Positions 35,989 to 53,105 are shown, counted from the stretch's first letter. The stretch: DNA of 64,000 bases from Ralstonia sp. SET104 (GCF_003851545.1 NZ_BHVX01000019.1:20348-84347), one strand, 5' to 3'. The notes: generated by a model from the letters alone, not told the origin. Numbers and translations are program-made.

Positions 35989-37381
35989 CGTTTGAGGCGT
36001 CGCCCTTTGCGGGCCGCTCGGGGCGATCCCGCATGCCGCCCTTCACCATGTCGAAACGGAACAAACGGCATTCGATGTTGCCGTTGTAGAGCGGCGTGCG
36101 CTGCGATTCTTTCAACCGCATGCGCCGCGGCATCGACAGATCGCCGGTGAAGACGAAAGCCTTCCAGCCAGCGAACTCGCGCTTGAGCGTACCCGCAAAA
36201 GCCTGGGCGAATTCGTTGGCGGCCGCCTCTTCCTGCGGGTCAACCGGGGGCGGTGGCTCAGGTTGGCGCAGCTCACGCACGGGCCGGCGACCATCGTCAC
36301 GCGGGGCGCCCATGGCGCGGCTGGCGCGCTCAAATACGGTGCCATCCTCCTCGCTCTCGCCTTCCGGCCGGCGACGGCGCGAACCTTGCGCACCACGCAC
36401 GGCGATACGCTCGCCGTACGGCGGGTTCATCAGCAGCACACCGGCGGCCTCGAACGGCGGCTTGCCGAAGCGGGCATCAACCTGCTTGAGCATCGGCTCG
36501 CCGGGCAGACCGGCGCGCTGCCAGTTAGCGGCGGCATAGGCCAGCATGTCGGTGGAGATGTCGGAGCCGGCCACCAGCGGTGGCGTGCGACGCATGGATG
36601 CGGCGGCCGCGTCTGCGGCAGCTTCGCGCAGGCGCTTGAAGCATTTGGCGTCGTGGTCCTGCAACCACTCGCAGGCGAACGCGCGCTGGCCGCCCGGTGC
36701 AATGCCAAGCGCGCGCTGCGCGGCTTCAACGAGGAACGTGCCACTACCGCACATCGGATCGTAGAACGGCATACCGTGCGCGCCGGTCCAACCGGTCAAG
36801 CGCAGGATGCCTGCCGCAAGGTTTTCCTTCAGCGGCGCCTCGCCCTTTTCCTGGCGCCAACCGCGCTTGAAGAGCGGCTCACCGGTGGTGTCGAGGTAGA
36901 TCGTGCAATCGGTTTCGGTCAGGTACGCGTAGATGCGTACGTCGGGCGAAACAGTGTCGACGCTGGGGCGTGCGCCCACGCGCTGGCGGAAGCGGTCACA
37001 CACACCGTCCTTCACACGCAGGCCAACAAACTTCAGGCTCTGCAGTGGCGATTTGTGCGCGGTCACATCCACGCGGATCATCTCGTCGGGCGTGAAGTAA
37101 TCTTCCCAGCGCTGCGCGGCGGCCAGCGCATAGATGTCGTCTTCCGAGCGATATCCGCGCGAGCCCAGGCGCATCAGCACGCGACTGGCGATGCGGCTGT
37201 GCAGGTTGACTGCATACGCCGCGCCCTGCGTGCCGAAGAAGTGCACGCCGCCCGGCACGGTGCGGCCCACCTCGAACGCGGCCAGCTCATCCACTTCGGG
37301 GCGGATGGCGATTTCGGCCAGTTCATCGGCCAGCGCCTGTTCCAGCCCACGGGGGCATGGCGCGAAGTAAGCAGTTGCCAT
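35972..37381 (-). CDS. rlmL: 23S rRNA (guanine-N2)-methyltransferase RlmL-type
   Basis: 469 residues: an N-terminal THUMP domain (CPRGLEQALADELAEI and onward) and a SAM-methyltransferase domain with YDPMCGSGTFLVEAAQRALG near 225 and the catalytic MNPPYGERI near 308. It corresponds to the RlmL half (m2G2445) of the fused enterobacterial RlmKL. After NPPYGE there is an inserted Arg/Pro/Glu-rich low-complexity stretch of about 50 residues (RRRRPEGESEEDG) before the conserved FAQAFAGTLKREFAGW segment. The tail beyond 450 is charged. Confidence 0.88.
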   Translation of the reverse strand: MATAYFAPCPRGLEQALADELAEIAIRPEVDELAAFEVGRTVPGGVHFFGTQGAAYAVNLHSRIASRVLMRLGSRGYRSEDDIYALAAAQRWEDYFTPDEMIRVDVTAHKSPLQSLKFVGLRVKDGVCDRFRQRVGARPSVDTVSPDVRIYAYLTETDCTIYLDTTGEPLFKRGWRQEKGEAPLKENLAAGILRLTGWTGAHGMPFYDPMCGSGTFLVEAAQRALGIAPGGQRAFACEWLQDHDAKCFKRLREAAADAAAASMRRTPPLVAGSDISTDMLAYAAANWQRAGLPGEPMLKQVDARFGKPPFEAAGVLLMNPPYGERIAVRGAQGSRRRRPEGESEEDGTVFERASRAMGAPRDDGRRPVRELRQPEPPPPVDPQEEAAANEFAQAFAGTLKREFAGWKAFVFTGDLSMPRRMRLKESQRTPLYNGNIECRLFRFDMVKGGMRDRPERPAKGDASNDNADA

Positions 37382-37396
37382 CGGAAAACAAAAAAA

Positions 37397-37819
37397 TCAG
37401 AACGGCTTCACGACCACGAGGATCGTAATCGCCAGCAACAACAGCACCGGCAGTTCATTGAACCAGCGGTAAAAAGTGTGCGAGCGCTTGTTGGCACCCG
37501 CCTCGAATTTGCGCAGCAGCACGCCGCAGCCGTGGTGGTAACCGATCGTCACCAGCACCAGTGCGAGCTTGGCGTGCATCCAGCCGTTGGGCGGCGTCAA
37601 CCCGATGCGATACCCCAGGAACAGCCACAGCCCGAGCAGGATCGCGACGATCGCCAGCATGGTCGTGAAGCGAAACAGCTTGCGCGCCATGATCAGCAGG
37701 CGCGTGATGGCCGCACGCTCGGTTTCCATCGCGAGGTTGACAAAGATGCGCGGCAGATAGAACAACCCGGCAAACCACGATGCGACAAAGACAATGTGAA
37801 AGGCCTTGACCCAGAGCAT
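37397..37819 (-). CDS. hemJ: HemJ/CopD-family membrane protein (probable protoporphyrinogen oxidase)
   Basis: 140 residues with four predicted transmembrane helices. The N-terminal signature WVKAFHIVFVASWFAGLFYL carries the conserved His, and MHAKLALVLVTIGYHH carries further His residues. This pattern is that of HemJ (UPF0093), which oxidises protoporphyrinogen IX to protoporphyrin IX in many Proteobacteria. It lies 15 bp from rlmL on the same strand. Assignment within the wider CopD family is by similarity of these motifs. Confidence 0.8.
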   Translation of the reverse strand: MLWVKAFHIVFVASWFAGLFYLPRIFVNLAMETERAAITRLLIMARKLFRFTTMLAIVAILLGLWLFLGYRIGLTPPNGWMHAKLALVLVTIGYHHGCGVLLRKFEAGANKRSHTFYRWFNELPVLLLLAITILVVVKPF

Positions 37820-37894
37820 GCGAACAGTCCCGTGAATGATGTGAGCGCGATCGGTTAAAGCATCGCGCGCCGCTCGTGTCGGCGCGCGATGGCA

Positions 37895-39175
37895 TCAGGT
37901 GCGAATCTCGCCGTGCCCGAACACGACGTACTTGAGCGAGGTCAGCCCCTCGAGCCCGACCGGCCCGCGCGCATGCAGCTTGTCGTTGGAGATGCCGATC
38001 TCGGCGCCCAAGCCGTACTCGAAGCCATCAGCAAAGCGCGTGGAGGCGTTGATCATCACGCTGGCCGAATCGACCTCGCGCAGGAAGCGCATGCCGGTCG
38101 AATAGTTCTCGGTGATGATCGAATCGGTGTGCGCCGAGCCGTAGGTGTTGATGTGTTCGATGGCGGCGTCCAGGCCGTCGACGGTACGGATCGACAGGAT
38201 GGGCGCGAGGTATTCAGTGTGCCAGTCGGCTTCGACGGCGTCCTTCAGGTTGCCGAACCCGGCGGCTTCCAGCGTGGCACGCGTGGCCGGGCAAACGCGC
38301 AGTTCGATGCCCTTCTCCTGATAAACCTTGACCAGCGGCGGCAGCGCGCGCGCAGCGATGTCGCGCGACACGAGCAGCGTTTCCATCGTATTGCACGGCG
38401 CATAGCGCTGCGTCTTGGCGTTGTCACACACGCGCACGGCCTTTTCGATATCGGCATCGGCGTCGATATAGACGTGGCAGATGCCGTCCAGATGCTTGAT
38501 CATCGGCACGCGTGCTTCTTCCATCAGGCGCGCGATCAGGCTCTTGCCGCCGCGTGGCACGATCACGTCGACGTACTCCGTCATGGTGATGAGCTTGCCG
38601 ACAGCGGCGCGATCCGTGGTGGCCACCACCTGCACGGCGTTTGCGGGCAAGCCGGCATCGGCCAGCCCTTCTTCGATGAGCGCAGCCAGCGCGCCGTTCG
38701 ACTCAATCGCTTCGGAGCCACCGCGCAGAATGGTCGCGTTGCCCGACTTGATGCATAGCGCGGCCGCATCCACCGTCACATTCGGACGCGACTCATAGAT
38801 GATGCCGATCACGCCCAGCGGCACGCGCATCTGCCCGACCTGGATGCCGGTCGGGCGGAACTTCATGTTGCTGATTTCGCCGATCAAATCCGGCAGCGCG
38901 GCGATCTGCTCCAGGCCCGCGGCCATGGTGTCGATGGCGCGGTCGGTGAGCGTGAGTCGATCGATAAAGGCAGCGTCCTGGCCGTTTGCGCGGGCGCGCT
39001 CGACGTCGCGGGCGTTGATCTCTTTGAGCTTGGCGGCATCGCGGCGCACGGCGGCGGCGATGTGCAGCAGCGCGCGGTTCTTCTGCGCGGTGCCGGCGCG
39101 GGCCATGCCGCGCGAGGCAGCGCGCGCCTGACGGCCGACCAGGGCCATGTATTCGTTCACGTCGAGCTGCTTCAT
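37895..39175 (-). CDS. proA: Gamma-glutamyl phosphate reductase ProA
   Basis: A 426-residue aldehyde-dehydrogenase-family enzyme that makes glutamate 5-semialdehyde in proline synthesis. Seen are [20 protein letters not shown] near 110-130, the catalytic Cys in [12 protein letters not shown] near 258 and the C-terminal [24 protein letters not shown] 39175 gives the family N-terminus ([14 protein letters not shown]); the frame is open upstream but without similarity. It follows holA on the same strand. Confidence 0.96.
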   Translation of the reverse strand: MKQLDVNEYMALVGRQARAASRGMARAGTAQKNRALLHIAAAVRRDAAKLKEINARDVERARANGQDAAFIDRLTLTDRAIDTMAAGLEQIAALPDLIGEISNMKFRPTGIQVGQMRVPLGVIGIIYESRPNVTVDAAALCIKSGNATILRGGSEAIESNGALAALIEEGLADAGLPANAVQVVATTDRAAVGKLITMTEYVDVIVPRGGKSLIARLMEEARVPMIKHLDGICHVYIDADADIEKAVRVCDNAKTQRYAPCNTMETLLVSRDIAARALPPLVKVYQEKGIELRVCPATRATLEAAGFGNLKDAVEADWHTEYLAPILSIRTVDGLDAAIEHINTYGSAHTDSIITENYSTGMRFLREVDSASVMINASTRFADGFEYGLGAEIGISNDKLHARGPVGLEGLTSLKYVVFGHGEIRT

Positions 39176-39248
39176 GATGATCGCGACCGGCGAGCTGCCG
39201 GCAAATTCAGTGTAAGGACAATTCGGAGGCTTGCAACTGACGGTGCTG

Positions 39249-40325
39249 TCAGGCCGGCACCGGAAGACTGCCCGGCCGCGCAACGCGCATCGCCAGTTGC
39301 AGCAGGCCATCCCAAGGCTCGGCGGGCAGCGAGGGTTCACGCAAGCCCTTGACCTGTCGATCCAGCTTGGCGGCCATGGCCAGCGCGCCTTCCAGCTCGC
39401 GCTGCGACAGCCGCTGCGCCGCCTGCGGCACGAGCCGCTCGCGTGGGCCCCAAACCCGCAGCTCGCGCAGCATCGAAGCCACCGGCACGCCCCTCGCCAT
39501 GCCCGAGGCGATTTTTGATAATACGCGAATTTCTTCGGTCAACGTCCAGAGCACCAGCACCGTGGCTTCGCCCTCGCCGCGCAAGCCCTCAAGCATGCGC
39601 ACCAGGCGCGGCACGTCGCCGGCCAGCATGGCTTCGGACAGCTTGAACACGTCGTAGCGCGCCACGTTGAGCACCGCATCGTGCACATCATCGAATGTCA
39701 ACACGCCAGGCGGGTGCAGCAGACCAAGCTTCTGGATTTCCTGGTGCGCAGCCAGCAAATTGCCCTCTACACGGTCGGCAATGAACTGCAGGGCGCGCCG
39801 GCCGGGCTCTCCGGGTTCCACGCGCTGCTGCTGGCGCGCCAAACGCTCACCAATCCAACCGGGCAGCTTGGTGCGGTCCACCGAATCGACCTTGATCGAC
39901 ACGCCCGCACCTTCCAACGCCGCAAACCACGCCGATTTGGCGGTCGCAAAATCCAGACGCGGCAGGGTGATCAGCGTGAGGGTGTCGGTGGCCGGACCAG
40001 ACGGTGTACCCGCTGCCAACGCGCGCAATGCTTCGCCGCCATCCTTGCCGGGCTTGCCCGACGGAATGCGCAGCTCGACGATCTTGCGATCACCGAACAG
40101 CGACATCGATTGCTGCGCCTCGGTCACGCGGGACCACGAAAAGCCGCGCTCGACGCTCATCACCTCTCGCTCGGTAAAGCCGTGGGTGCGTGCGGCCTGA
40201 CGCAGCGCATCAACGGCTTCCAGCACAAGCAGGTGCTCGTCGCCGTGCACCACATATAGCGGTGCCAGGCCTTTGGTGCCGGCCTGCTTGAGGTGCCCTT
40301 CGAGCGCGTCGAGCCGCAGTTGCAT
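39249..40325 (-). CDS. holA: DNA polymerase III subunit delta
   Basis: A 358-residue clamp-loader subunit. N-terminal [14 protein letters not shown], then [29 protein letters not shown]-type strand [14 protein letters not shown] and the central [20 protein letters not shown] motif are diagnostic of HolA. It lies 18 bp after lptE. It would load the beta clamp together with gamma/tau and delta prime encoded elsewhere. Confidence 0.95.
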   Translation of the reverse strand: MQLRLDALEGHLKQAGTKGLAPLYVVHGDEHLLVLEAVDALRQAARTHGFTEREVMSVERGFSWSRVTEAQQSMSLFGDRKIVELRIPSGKPGKDGGEALRALAAGTPSGPATDTLTLITLPRLDFATAKSAWFAALEGAGVSIKVDSVDRTKLPGWIGERLARQQQRVEPGEPGRRALQFIADRVEGNLLAAHQEIQKLGLLHPPGVLTFDDVHDAVLNVARYDVFKLSEAMLAGDVPRLVRMLEGLRGEGEATVLVLWTLTEEIRVLSKIASGMARGVPVASMLRELRVWGPRERLVPQAAQRLSQRELEGALAMAAKLDRQVKGLREPSLPAEPWDGLLQLAMRVARPGSLPVPA

Positions 40326-40343
40326 GACCAGAACGGCTGCCGC

Positions 40344-40862
40344 TTACGACGGCAGCTTCACGGCGGCCAGTCGCCGCACGAGCTGGTTGATCGTATCGCC
40401 CTGCATGTCGCGGTAGAGCGCCGCTTCTTCGTAGTCCTTGGCCAGCACCTGCGTCTCGTTGTACGACAGATCGCGGAACAGCGTGATTTCTGACGGCTGG
40501 ATCAGCAGGTTGTCGTGTGCATCACGCAATTGGAAGCGGAAGCGATACGTGATGCGGTACTCGCGCACCACACCCTGCGGCGTGAGCGACGAGATGGTCT
40601 TCACACGATTTTCGGCCAACACGTCGAGCAGCGCATCGGCGTCTTTCTTGTCCGACACGATGATGGTGTCGGAACCGTTGTCAATCAGCCGGCGCAACTG
40701 TGCGCGCATCTGCGAGTTCTGCGGCAGATTGATGTACAACCGCTTGAAGGCGAAGTCGGTATTGCCCCGCATGTGGAAGCCGCAGGCGGACAGTGCCGGC
40801 AGCGCAACAGCCAAGGCAAAGACAAAGCGGCCAAAAGTGCGACGAGACAACGACATAACCAT
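40344..40862 (-). CDS. lptE: LPS-assembly lipoprotein LptE
   Basis: About 172 residues with a lipoprotein signal peptide ending in the lipobox LSAC (FVFALAVALPALSACGF), so it is lipidated and sent to the outer membrane. There it acts as a plug of LptD in LPS transport. Conserved features are CGFHMRG after the Cys, RLYINLPQNS and the late NQLVRRLAAVK. ATG 40862 or 40856 is likely, since the signal peptide starts there. It sits between leuS and holA, the normal order in this group. Confidence 0.93.
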   Translation of the reverse strand: MVMSLSRRTFGRFVFALAVALPALSACGFHMRGNTDFAFKRLYINLPQNSQMRAQLRRLIDNGSDTIIVSDKKDADALLDVLAENRVKTISSLTPQGVVREYRITYRFRFQLRDAHDNLLIQPSEITLFRDLSYNETQVLAKDYEEAALYRDMQGDTINQLVRRLAAVKLPS

Positions 40863-40898
40863 GCGTTCCTTGAGTGAGGCAGCCAATACAGCGGCCGA

Positions 40899-44514
<3,616 letters not shown>

Positions 44515-44616
44515 GTCAGTCAAAACAAGAGAGAAAACGGTCGTAGAACGCACAAGCGGCGGAACCCGTCCGCCGCTCGCTCGAAGATGGTATGCCGTGC
44601 GCTGGCTACACGCGCT

Positions 44617-45273
44617 TCAAGGCGCTGAGGTGGCCGGCGGCGGAACGCTGGTGTCCGTACTGCCACCGCCGGTGTGGTGCTCCGGCAGCGGCACGTCTAC
44701 GCTGTTCCTGGAGCCGGTGGTCGACTGCACACGGTCACTCACTTCGGCCGACGGAATCGACGGTGCGCGCGCTGCCGGCGCAGCCCCTGCTGCAGCCGCG
44801 GCTGCAGCAGCATCCTTCTTCGGACGCTTGATGCCATCGATCTCCGAGATCAACTCGCTTTCGGACGGGAGGTCTTCGGCCCCCACCCACTTGGCGAGAT
44901 GGTCGCCGTCAAACCACACGGTCAGCTTGCGCTCCTGCACAACGGCCGTGTTGCCGCGCTTGAACGAGAAAATGTAGTCCCAGCGGTTGGCGTGGAACAT
45001 GTCCGTCAGGAGCGGCGTGCCGAGCACGAAGCGCACCTGGTCACGCGTCATGCCTTCTTTGAGTTGCGCAGCCTGCTCGCGCGAGACAAAGTTGCCTTGC
45101 ACGATATCGATACGATACGGCGTGATGGCACTGGCGATCTTGCGCGTGGTGCTGTCATAGGTGCCGCATCCGGCCAGCAACGCCGACGCAGCGAGCATCG
45201 CACCCACCAACAGGCCACCACGGCGGGCGGCATGGGCAAAACAAACTGGACTGCGCGCAAAGGAAAAGGTCAT
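44617..45273 (-). CDS. bamE: Outer-membrane assembly lipoprotein BamE (OmlA)
   Basis: About 218 residues. The signal peptide ends in a lipobox (LLAGC), followed by the SmpA/OmlA domain (YRIDIVQGNFVSREQAAQLK, GMTRDQVRFVLGTPLLTD, RWDYIFSFKRG). This lipoprotein is a BAM-complex component that supports beta-barrel insertion. A C-terminal Ala/Pro/Ser-rich tail of about 70 residues extends beyond the usual 110-150-residue protein. It is divergent from fur, the classical arrangement in pseudomonads and Burkholderiales. Confidence 0.93.
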   Translation of the reverse strand: MTFSFARSPVCFAHAARRGGLLVGAMLAASALLAGCGTYDSTTRKIASAITPYRIDIVQGNFVSREQAAQLKEGMTRDQVRFVLGTPLLTDMFHANRWDYIFSFKRGNTAVVQERKLTVWFDGDHLAKWVGAEDLPSESELISEIDGIKRPKKDAAAAAAAAGAAPAARAPSIPSAEVSDRVQSTTGSRNSVDVPLPEHHTGGGSTDTSVPPPATSAP

Positions 45274-45426
45274 GAGCGATCGGCCTTCAAACGGTTCCGG
45301 GCGGGCCCGGTACGGGAGGATTTGGCGACGGCCCAAACGCATCTTGCAGGCCCGTCAATAGGACTTTTGCCGCCAAAACCCTTATGATTGGAATATCCGA
45401 ACATTGTACTCTAGGGAGCGTGGCGC

Positions 45427-45858
45427 ATGCCGAGTCCTGCAGACCTCAAGAACATCGGTCTGAAAGCCACGGTGCCGCGGTTGAAGATCCTCGAGATCTT
45501 TCAGACCAGCGATGAGCGCCACATGAGCGCTGAAGACGTGTACCGCATCCTGCTCGCCGAGCAAATGGACATTGGCCTGGCCACGGTCTATCGCGTGCTG
45601 ACGCAATTCGAGCAAGCGGGACTGCTGTCGCGCAACAACTTCGAATCCGGCAAGGCCATCTACGAACTCAACGAGGGCAAGCACCACGATCACCTGGTAT
45701 GCCTCGATTGCGGTCGCGTGGAAGAATTCTTTGATGCCGAGATCGAACAACGCCAGCAGAGTATCGCGCGCGCGCGCGGCTTTGCGCTGCAGGAGCATGC
45801 GCTATCGCTCTACGGCAACTGCACGAAGGAAGCCTGCCCGCATCGGCCGAAGCGCTGA
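45427..45858 (+). CDS. fur: Ferric uptake regulator Fur
   Basis: A 143-residue metal-dependent repressor. The winged helix is near residues 10-80 ([30 protein letters not shown]), followed by the metal-binding [18 protein letters not shown] (about 88-105) and a second Cys pair near the C-terminus (NCTKEACPH). It would repress iron-uptake genes with Fe(II). It is divergently transcribed from bamE, and a terminator follows 20 bp after the stop. Confidence 0.97.
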   Translation: MPSPADLKNIGLKATVPRLKILEIFQTSDERHMSAEDVYRILLAEQMDIGLATVYRVLTQFEQAGLLSRNNFESGKAIYELNEGKHHDHLVCLDCGRVEEFFDAEIEQRQQSIARARGFALQEHALSLYGNCTKEACPHRPKR

Positions 45859-45877
45859 AGCGTTGAAGCAAAAAAGA

Positions 45878-45905
45878 AACGGCCGCATCATCTGCGGCCG
45901 TTTTT
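45878..45905 (+). terminator. Terminator downstream of fur
   Basis: A perfect 9-bp stem ACGGCCGCA / TGCGGCCGT with a 5-nt loop is followed by a T-run. An A-run upstream makes it usable for the convergent LysR gene as well. Confidence 0.9.
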
Positions 45906-45930
45906 CATTGCAGTGCAGAGATGGCGGACA

Positions 45931-46974
45931 TCAGGCAGACAGCCGCGTCTCATCCTCCTTTTCTGCGTCGCCCTGGCCACCCTTCTCGCCCTTGCCCGGC
46001 TCGTTGGCCTGCACGGACGGATGAGCCGGTGTGCCGGACGCCTGGCCGGTGTATTCGGCCACGACCTGTTTGAAGAGCTGTCGCGCCCACACCAGCATCG
46101 GATGCGTGTTGCGGCTGCGGTGCCACAGCATGTTCAAGCCCAACACGGTCTCGAGCTCTGCCGGCAGCGGGAACGCGTTGAGGTCGTACATCTTGCAGAC
46201 CATGTCCTTCATCAGCGAGTTGACCGTGAAGATCATATCGGTCTGCGCGGCAACTTCGCCCTGCGTGCGCCAGCTGTGCACGGTCATGGTCGAGTTGCGC
46301 TTGAGGCCGCGCTGCTGCAAGGCGTAATCCAGCGGAATGAGCGACGGCGCAACACGGCTGCCGGGGCTGCCCTGCGCAATGAAGATGTGCTCGCAGTCGA
46401 GATATTGCTCGAGCGTGCAGCGATCCCCCAGGATCGGGTGTTCCTTGCGCGCGCAGACCCACATGTTGAAGGAGGTTACGACCTCTTCCATGATCTCGGA
46501 GTGGCGCGTGGGGAACGGGGAGAACGCCAGATCCAGTTCGTTGGCGCGCATGGCGGCCACGTCGGCTTCCCACGAAGACGATTCCGTCAGGCGCACCTGC
46601 AATGCCGGCGCGAGACGCTTGATGCGCAGCAGGAAGCGATCGAACAACGCATCGCCCAGCGTGCCGGCAAAGCTGACGTTGAACGTGCCAGTGGCTTCAG
46701 CCGGGTCAAACGTGTCGATGTCGCCCTCGTTGATGGCGGCCCACAGATCGAGCATTTCGCGCACCTTGGGACCAAGCTCCAGGGCCTTGGGCGTGGGCGT
46801 CAGGCCATGCGGGACGCGGATGAAGAGGGGATCGTCGAAGATCTCGCGCAGACGGCCCAGCGAATGAGAGACAGCCGGTGCGGTCATGTGCATTTTTTCA
46901 GCCACGTAGGTGGCGTTGCGCTTGCTGAGCAGCTCAACAAAAATCACCAGCAGCTTGGTGTCGACATTGACCAT
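45931..46974 (-). CDS. LysR-family regulator (NodD/LeuO-like)
   Basis: 347 residues: an N-terminal winged helix (MTAPAVSHSLGRLREIFDDP near 29-48, then FIRVPHGLTPTPKAL) and a LysR substrate-binding domain. The IRVPHGLTPTPKA segment resembles the NodD/LeuO/PcaQ-like branch. The C-terminal 35 residues are charged and Gly/Glu/Lys-rich, longer than usual. ATG 46974 (MVNVDTKLLV) is the domain start. No target gene is indicated: it is convergent with fur and separated by 314 bp from gap. Confidence 0.9.
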   Translation of the reverse strand: MVNVDTKLLVIFVELLSKRNATYVAEKMHMTAPAVSHSLGRLREIFDDPLFIRVPHGLTPTPKALELGPKVREMLDLWAAINEGDIDTFDPAEATGTFNVSFAGTLGDALFDRFLLRIKRLAPALQVRLTESSSWEADVAAMRANELDLAFSPFPTRHSEIMEEVVTSFNMWVCARKEHPILGDRCTLEQYLDCEHIFIAQGSPGSRVAPSLIPLDYALQQRGLKRNSTMTVHSWRTQGEVAAQTDMIFTVNSLMKDMVCKMYDLNAFPLPAELETVLGLNMLWHRSRNTHPMLVWARQLFKQVVAEYTGQASGTPAHPSVQANEPGKGEKGGQGDAEKEDETRLSA

Positions 46975-47243
46975 GGGACGCCTTGGCTCAAACACGTTGA
47001 AAAACTGGGAAGGCAACCATTGCCAAGGCAACGGGCCGAATGCGACGTAAAAGGCCGCTACATCACAATGTAGTATTTGTTCAGTGTACGGACTGGAACC
47101 CGATTTTCAAAGTGAATTCCTGTGGTCCGAATTGGAAATTTGCGTATTCGCAAACGTTTTCGTTGCAGTCCATAACAAAGGCCCGGCAGACGGCTAGGCA
47201 GCGGCGCAGTGCTGCGATGACGCATCCGCTTCGCTCGCCCATG
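46975..47243. other. Intergenic region between LysR gene and gap
   Basis: With the terminator to its right, this stretch makes a 314-bp gap without a credible gene. It should carry the minus-strand promoter of the LysR gene. No strong palindrome or other structure is seen by eye. Confidence 0.5.
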
Positions 47244-47271
47244 AAAAAACGCGCCCGAAGGCGCGTTTTTT
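47244..47271 (-). terminator. Terminator downstream of gap
   Basis: Stem AAAAAACGCGCC / GGCGCGTTTTTT with a CGAA tetraloop; T-runs on both strands make it bidirectional. It lies 17 bp after the gap stop codon. Confidence 0.92.
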
Positions 47272-47288
47272 CTTTGCAGTTGGCAGGA

Positions 47289-50389
<3,101 letters not shown>

Positions 50390-50504
50390 GCGAACCTGCG
50401 GCAGGAAATAGGCGGGAAAACCGCGATTTTACCAGACGGTGATAGCCCGGCTGGGCTGATCGCGGTCAGTAAAACGTGCTACGACTCCCCTTCCCCCGCC
50501 CGGC

Positions 50505-51653
50505 TTACCACTCTGCGACAGAACCGTCGGCGTGGCGCCACACCGGGTTGCGCCAGTCGGGCGCTTCCTTGCTGCGCTCGATGACCAGCGCCTCGTCAAT
50601 GTCGACACCCAGGCCGGGCAGGCGCGGTGGGCGGATATAGCCGCCTTCCAGCGCGAAATCGGCCTTGTTTCGCACGTAATCGAGCAATTCGGCGCCCTTG
50701 TTGTAGTGGATGCCCATGCTTTGCTCCTGCAACGTGGCGTTCCAGCTGACGAAATCGACGTGCAGGCAGGCGGCCAGCGCAATCGGCCCGAGCGGGCAAT
50801 GCGGCGCCAACGCCACATCGTAGGCCTCGGCCATCCCGGCAATCTTCAGGCATTCGGTAATGCCGCCCGCGTGCGACAGATCCGGCTGGAGGATGGAGAC
50901 CCCGCCCGCCTCCAGCACGCGCTTGAAGTCGAAACGCGAGAACATGCGCTCGCCGGCGGCGATGGGCAAATGCGTGTGCGCGGCCAGCCGGGCGTAGCTC
51001 TCGGCCTGTTCCGCCAGCACGGGCTCTTCGATAAACAGCGGGCGATATGGCTCCAGCTCCTTGATGAGCACCTTGGCCATCGGCGCAGAAACGCGGCCGT
51101 GGAAATCGAGCCCGAACTCGACAGCATTGCCAAAGGCCGAACGGATTTCGGCCACCTTCGCCACCGCTGCATCCACCGCGCGGGACGTGTCAATGATGCC
51201 CATCTCTTCGCAGCCGTTGAGCTTGAAGTGATCAAAGCCGCCGGCCTGCAACGCCTTCATGCCGGCAATGACGTCGGCCGGGCGATCACCGCCGACCCAG
51301 CTGTAGGTGCGCATTTTGTCGCGCACCAGGCCGCCGAGCAGCTCGTACACCGGCACGCCCAACACCTTGCCCTTGATGTCCCACAACGCCTGATCGATAC
51401 CGGCAATGGCGCTCATCAGGATCGGGCCGCCGCGGTAGAAGCCAGCGCGGTACATGGTCTGCCAGAGGTCGTTGATGCGGCTCGGGTCCTGACCGACGAG
51501 ATAGTCGGACAGCTCGTGCACCGCCGCTTCCACCGTGCGCGCACGGCCTTCGATAACGGGCTCGCCCCAGCCGGTGACGCCCTCATCGGTCTCGATTTTC
51601 AGAAACATCCAGCGCGGAGGCAGGCGGTACGTGGTCAGGCGGGTGATTTTCAT
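50505..51653 (-). CDS. dgoD: D-galactonate dehydratase
   Basis: A 382-residue enolase-superfamily enzyme that dehydrates D-galactonate to 2-dehydro-3-deoxygalactonate. Seen are [20 protein letters not shown] near 92-111, FGLDFHGRV (first metal ligand, near 183), [10 protein letters not shown], the His in [15 protein letters not shown] near 285 and the C-terminal Trp-rich end. It is the last gene of the sugar operon, overlapping the dgoA stop by 4 bp. Confidence 0.95.
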   Translation of the reverse strand: MKITRLTTYRLPPRWMFLKIETDEGVTGWGEPVIEGRARTVEAAVHELSDYLVGQDPSRINDLWQTMYRAGFYRGGPILMSAIAGIDQALWDIKGKVLGVPVYELLGGLVRDKMRTYSWVGGDRPADVIAGMKALQAGGFDHFKLNGCEEMGIIDTSRAVDAAVAKVAEIRSAFGNAVEFGLDFHGRVSAPMAKVLIKELEPYRPLFIEEPVLAEQAESYARLAAHTHLPIAAGERMFSRFDFKRVLEAGGVSILQPDLSHAGGITECLKIAGMAEAYDVALAPHCPLGPIALAACLHVDFVSWNATLQEQSMGIHYNKGAELLDYVRNKADFALEGGYIRPPRLPGLGVDIDEALVIERSKEAPDWRNPVWRHADGSVAEW

Positions 51654-52285
51654 GGGTGGATCGTTCGGTCAGATTGGGCAGTGCGATAGGCGGTGACAAA
51701 GGCGCGCGCGCGCTCGGCGGTGCGCTCGACGGGTTGGCCCGGACGATAGAGGTCGCTGCCAAGCCCGGCGCCGATGCAGCCGGCGGCAAGGTAGTCGACG
51801 AGGTTCTCCGGCGTGATGCCACCGACGGCAAACACCGGCACCCCTGAAGGCAACACGGCCTTGAGCGCGCGAACATAGCCGGGGCCGAGTGCGCCGGCGG
51901 GGAAAATCTTCAGTGCTTGCGCGCCCGCGTCGAGCGCGGCAAACGCCTCGGTGGCGGTCATGCAGCCAATGCAGGTGACAAGACCGGCGCGGACGGCGGC
52001 GCGGATCACCGGCGTGTGCGTATTGGGCGTCACGACCAGCTTGCCGCCCGCCGCGAACATCAGGTCCACATCCTCTGGGCGCAGCACGGTGCCGGCACCA
52101 ATCAATGCGCGGTCACCGAATGCGCGCGCGGCCAGTTGCACGCTCTGCGCCCAGTCGGGCGAATTGAGCGGAATTTCGATGGCGTCAAAGCCGGCATCAA
52201 CCAGTGCCTGCGTATGCGCCAGCACCTCGTCAGGCCGGATGCCGCGCAGGATGGCGATCAGCGGAAGGTGGGTTGTCCAGGTCAT
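51650..52285 (-). CDS. dgoA: 2-dehydro-3-deoxy-6-phosphogalactonate aldolase
   Basis: A 211-residue class I aldolase of the KDPG/KDPGal family that yields pyruvate and glyceraldehyde 3-phosphate. N-terminal [20 protein letters not shown], the catalytic Lys in [18 protein letters not shown] near 126 and [18 protein letters not shown] are diagnostic. ATG 52285 with AAGGCG upstream fits the start. It is coupled to dgoD by an ATGA overlap and lies 10 bp after the SDR gene. Confidence 0.95.
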   Translation of the reverse strand: MTWTTHLPLIAILRGIRPDEVLAHTQALVDAGFDAIEIPLNSPDWAQSVQLAARAFGDRALIGAGTVLRPEDVDLMFAAGGKLVVTPNTHTPVIRAAVRAGLVTCIGCMTATEAFAALDAGAQALKIFPAGALGPGYVRALKAVLPSGVPVFAVGGITPENLVDYLAAGCIGAGLGSDLYRPGQPVERTAERARAFVTAYRTAQSDRTIHP

Positions 52286-52295
52286 GCGTCGCGCC

Positions 52296-53105
52296 TTATT
52301 CGTGATAGAGCTGCGAGCGGCCGCCATCGATCAGGATGTCGGTCGCGTTGATGAAGCGCGCCTCGTCGGAGGCGAGGAAGAGCGCGGTATAGGCCACCTC
52401 TTCGGGCTCGCCGATGCGCTTGCAGGGCAGCAACTCGGCCTGGCGGCGGCGTTCGGCTTCGGGGTCGGGCGCGGCAGCAAAACCGGCCTCGGCAATAGGC
52501 GTGAGGATCAACCCTGGCGAGATCGAATTCACCCGGATGCCGCGCGCCGCATATTCAATACCCAGCGCACGCGTGAGCCCAATCAGCCCATGCTTGGCCA
52601 CCGGATACGGAAACGCGCCCGGGATGATCTTGTGCCCATGCACCGACGCGATGTTGACGATGCTGCCGCCACCCCGCGCCAGCATGTGCGGCAGCACAGC
52701 CCGTGCGCAATGCCATGCGCCTTCCAGGTCGACGGAGAGGCAGCGCGCCCAATCGTCCTCGCTCAGCTTGAGCGGATCGGAGAACACGTTGATACCTGCG
52801 TTGTTGACCAGCACGTCGATGCCGCCAAAGCGCTCGACGCCTGCCGCGACCATCGCGTCGATCTGATCGCGGCGGCGCACGTCGGCCTGCACGAGAAGGA
52901 TGTTGCCGTCGTTGCCGCCGCTGTTGCCAATGGAGGCGGCAAAGGCTTCGGCGCGTTCGTCACGCACCAGCGTATTGACGATCACGCGCGCGCCGTGCCG
53001 CGCAAACAGCTTGGCAATCGCCCCGCCAATGCCTTGCGTGGCCCCCGTCACCAGGGCGACCTTGCCCGCAAGACGCGGCGGAAAAGACGTGAGAGAAACA
53101 GTCAT
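52296..53105 (-). CDS. SDR-family oxidoreductase, probable D-galactose 1-dehydrogenase
   Basis: A 269-residue short-chain dehydrogenase. TGATQGIGGAIAKLF is the cofactor motif (near 20-34), NNAGINVF follows, then the catalytic Ser in IASVHGHK and YPVAKHG (YxxxK) near 170. In this operon it is the only candidate for oxidising galactose (or a related aldose) to the lactone, the first step of the De Ley-Doudoroff route. Family membership is certain; the substrate is inferred from neighbours (lactonase, mutarotase, DgoD, DgoK, DgoA). It overlaps the epimerase stop by 4 bp. Confidence 0.88.
   Translation of the reverse strand: MTVSLTSFPPRLAGKVALVTGATQGIGGAIAKLFARHGARVIVNTLVRDERAEAFAASIGNSGGNDGNILLVQADVRRRDQIDAMVAAGVERFGGIDVLVNNAGINVFSDPLKLSEDDWARCLSVDLEGAWHCARAVLPHMLARGGGSIVNIASVHGHKIIPGAFPYPVAKHGLIGLTRALGIEYAARGIRVNSISPGLILTPIAEAGFAAAPDPEAERRRQAELLPCKRIGEPEEVAYTALFLASDEARFINATDILIDGGRSQLYHE

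Noticed and set aside
36263..37858. 531-residue plus-strand frame
   Set aside because: It runs antisense across rlmL and the hemJ-like gene, both of which show conserved motifs; composition is typical of a GC-rich shadow.
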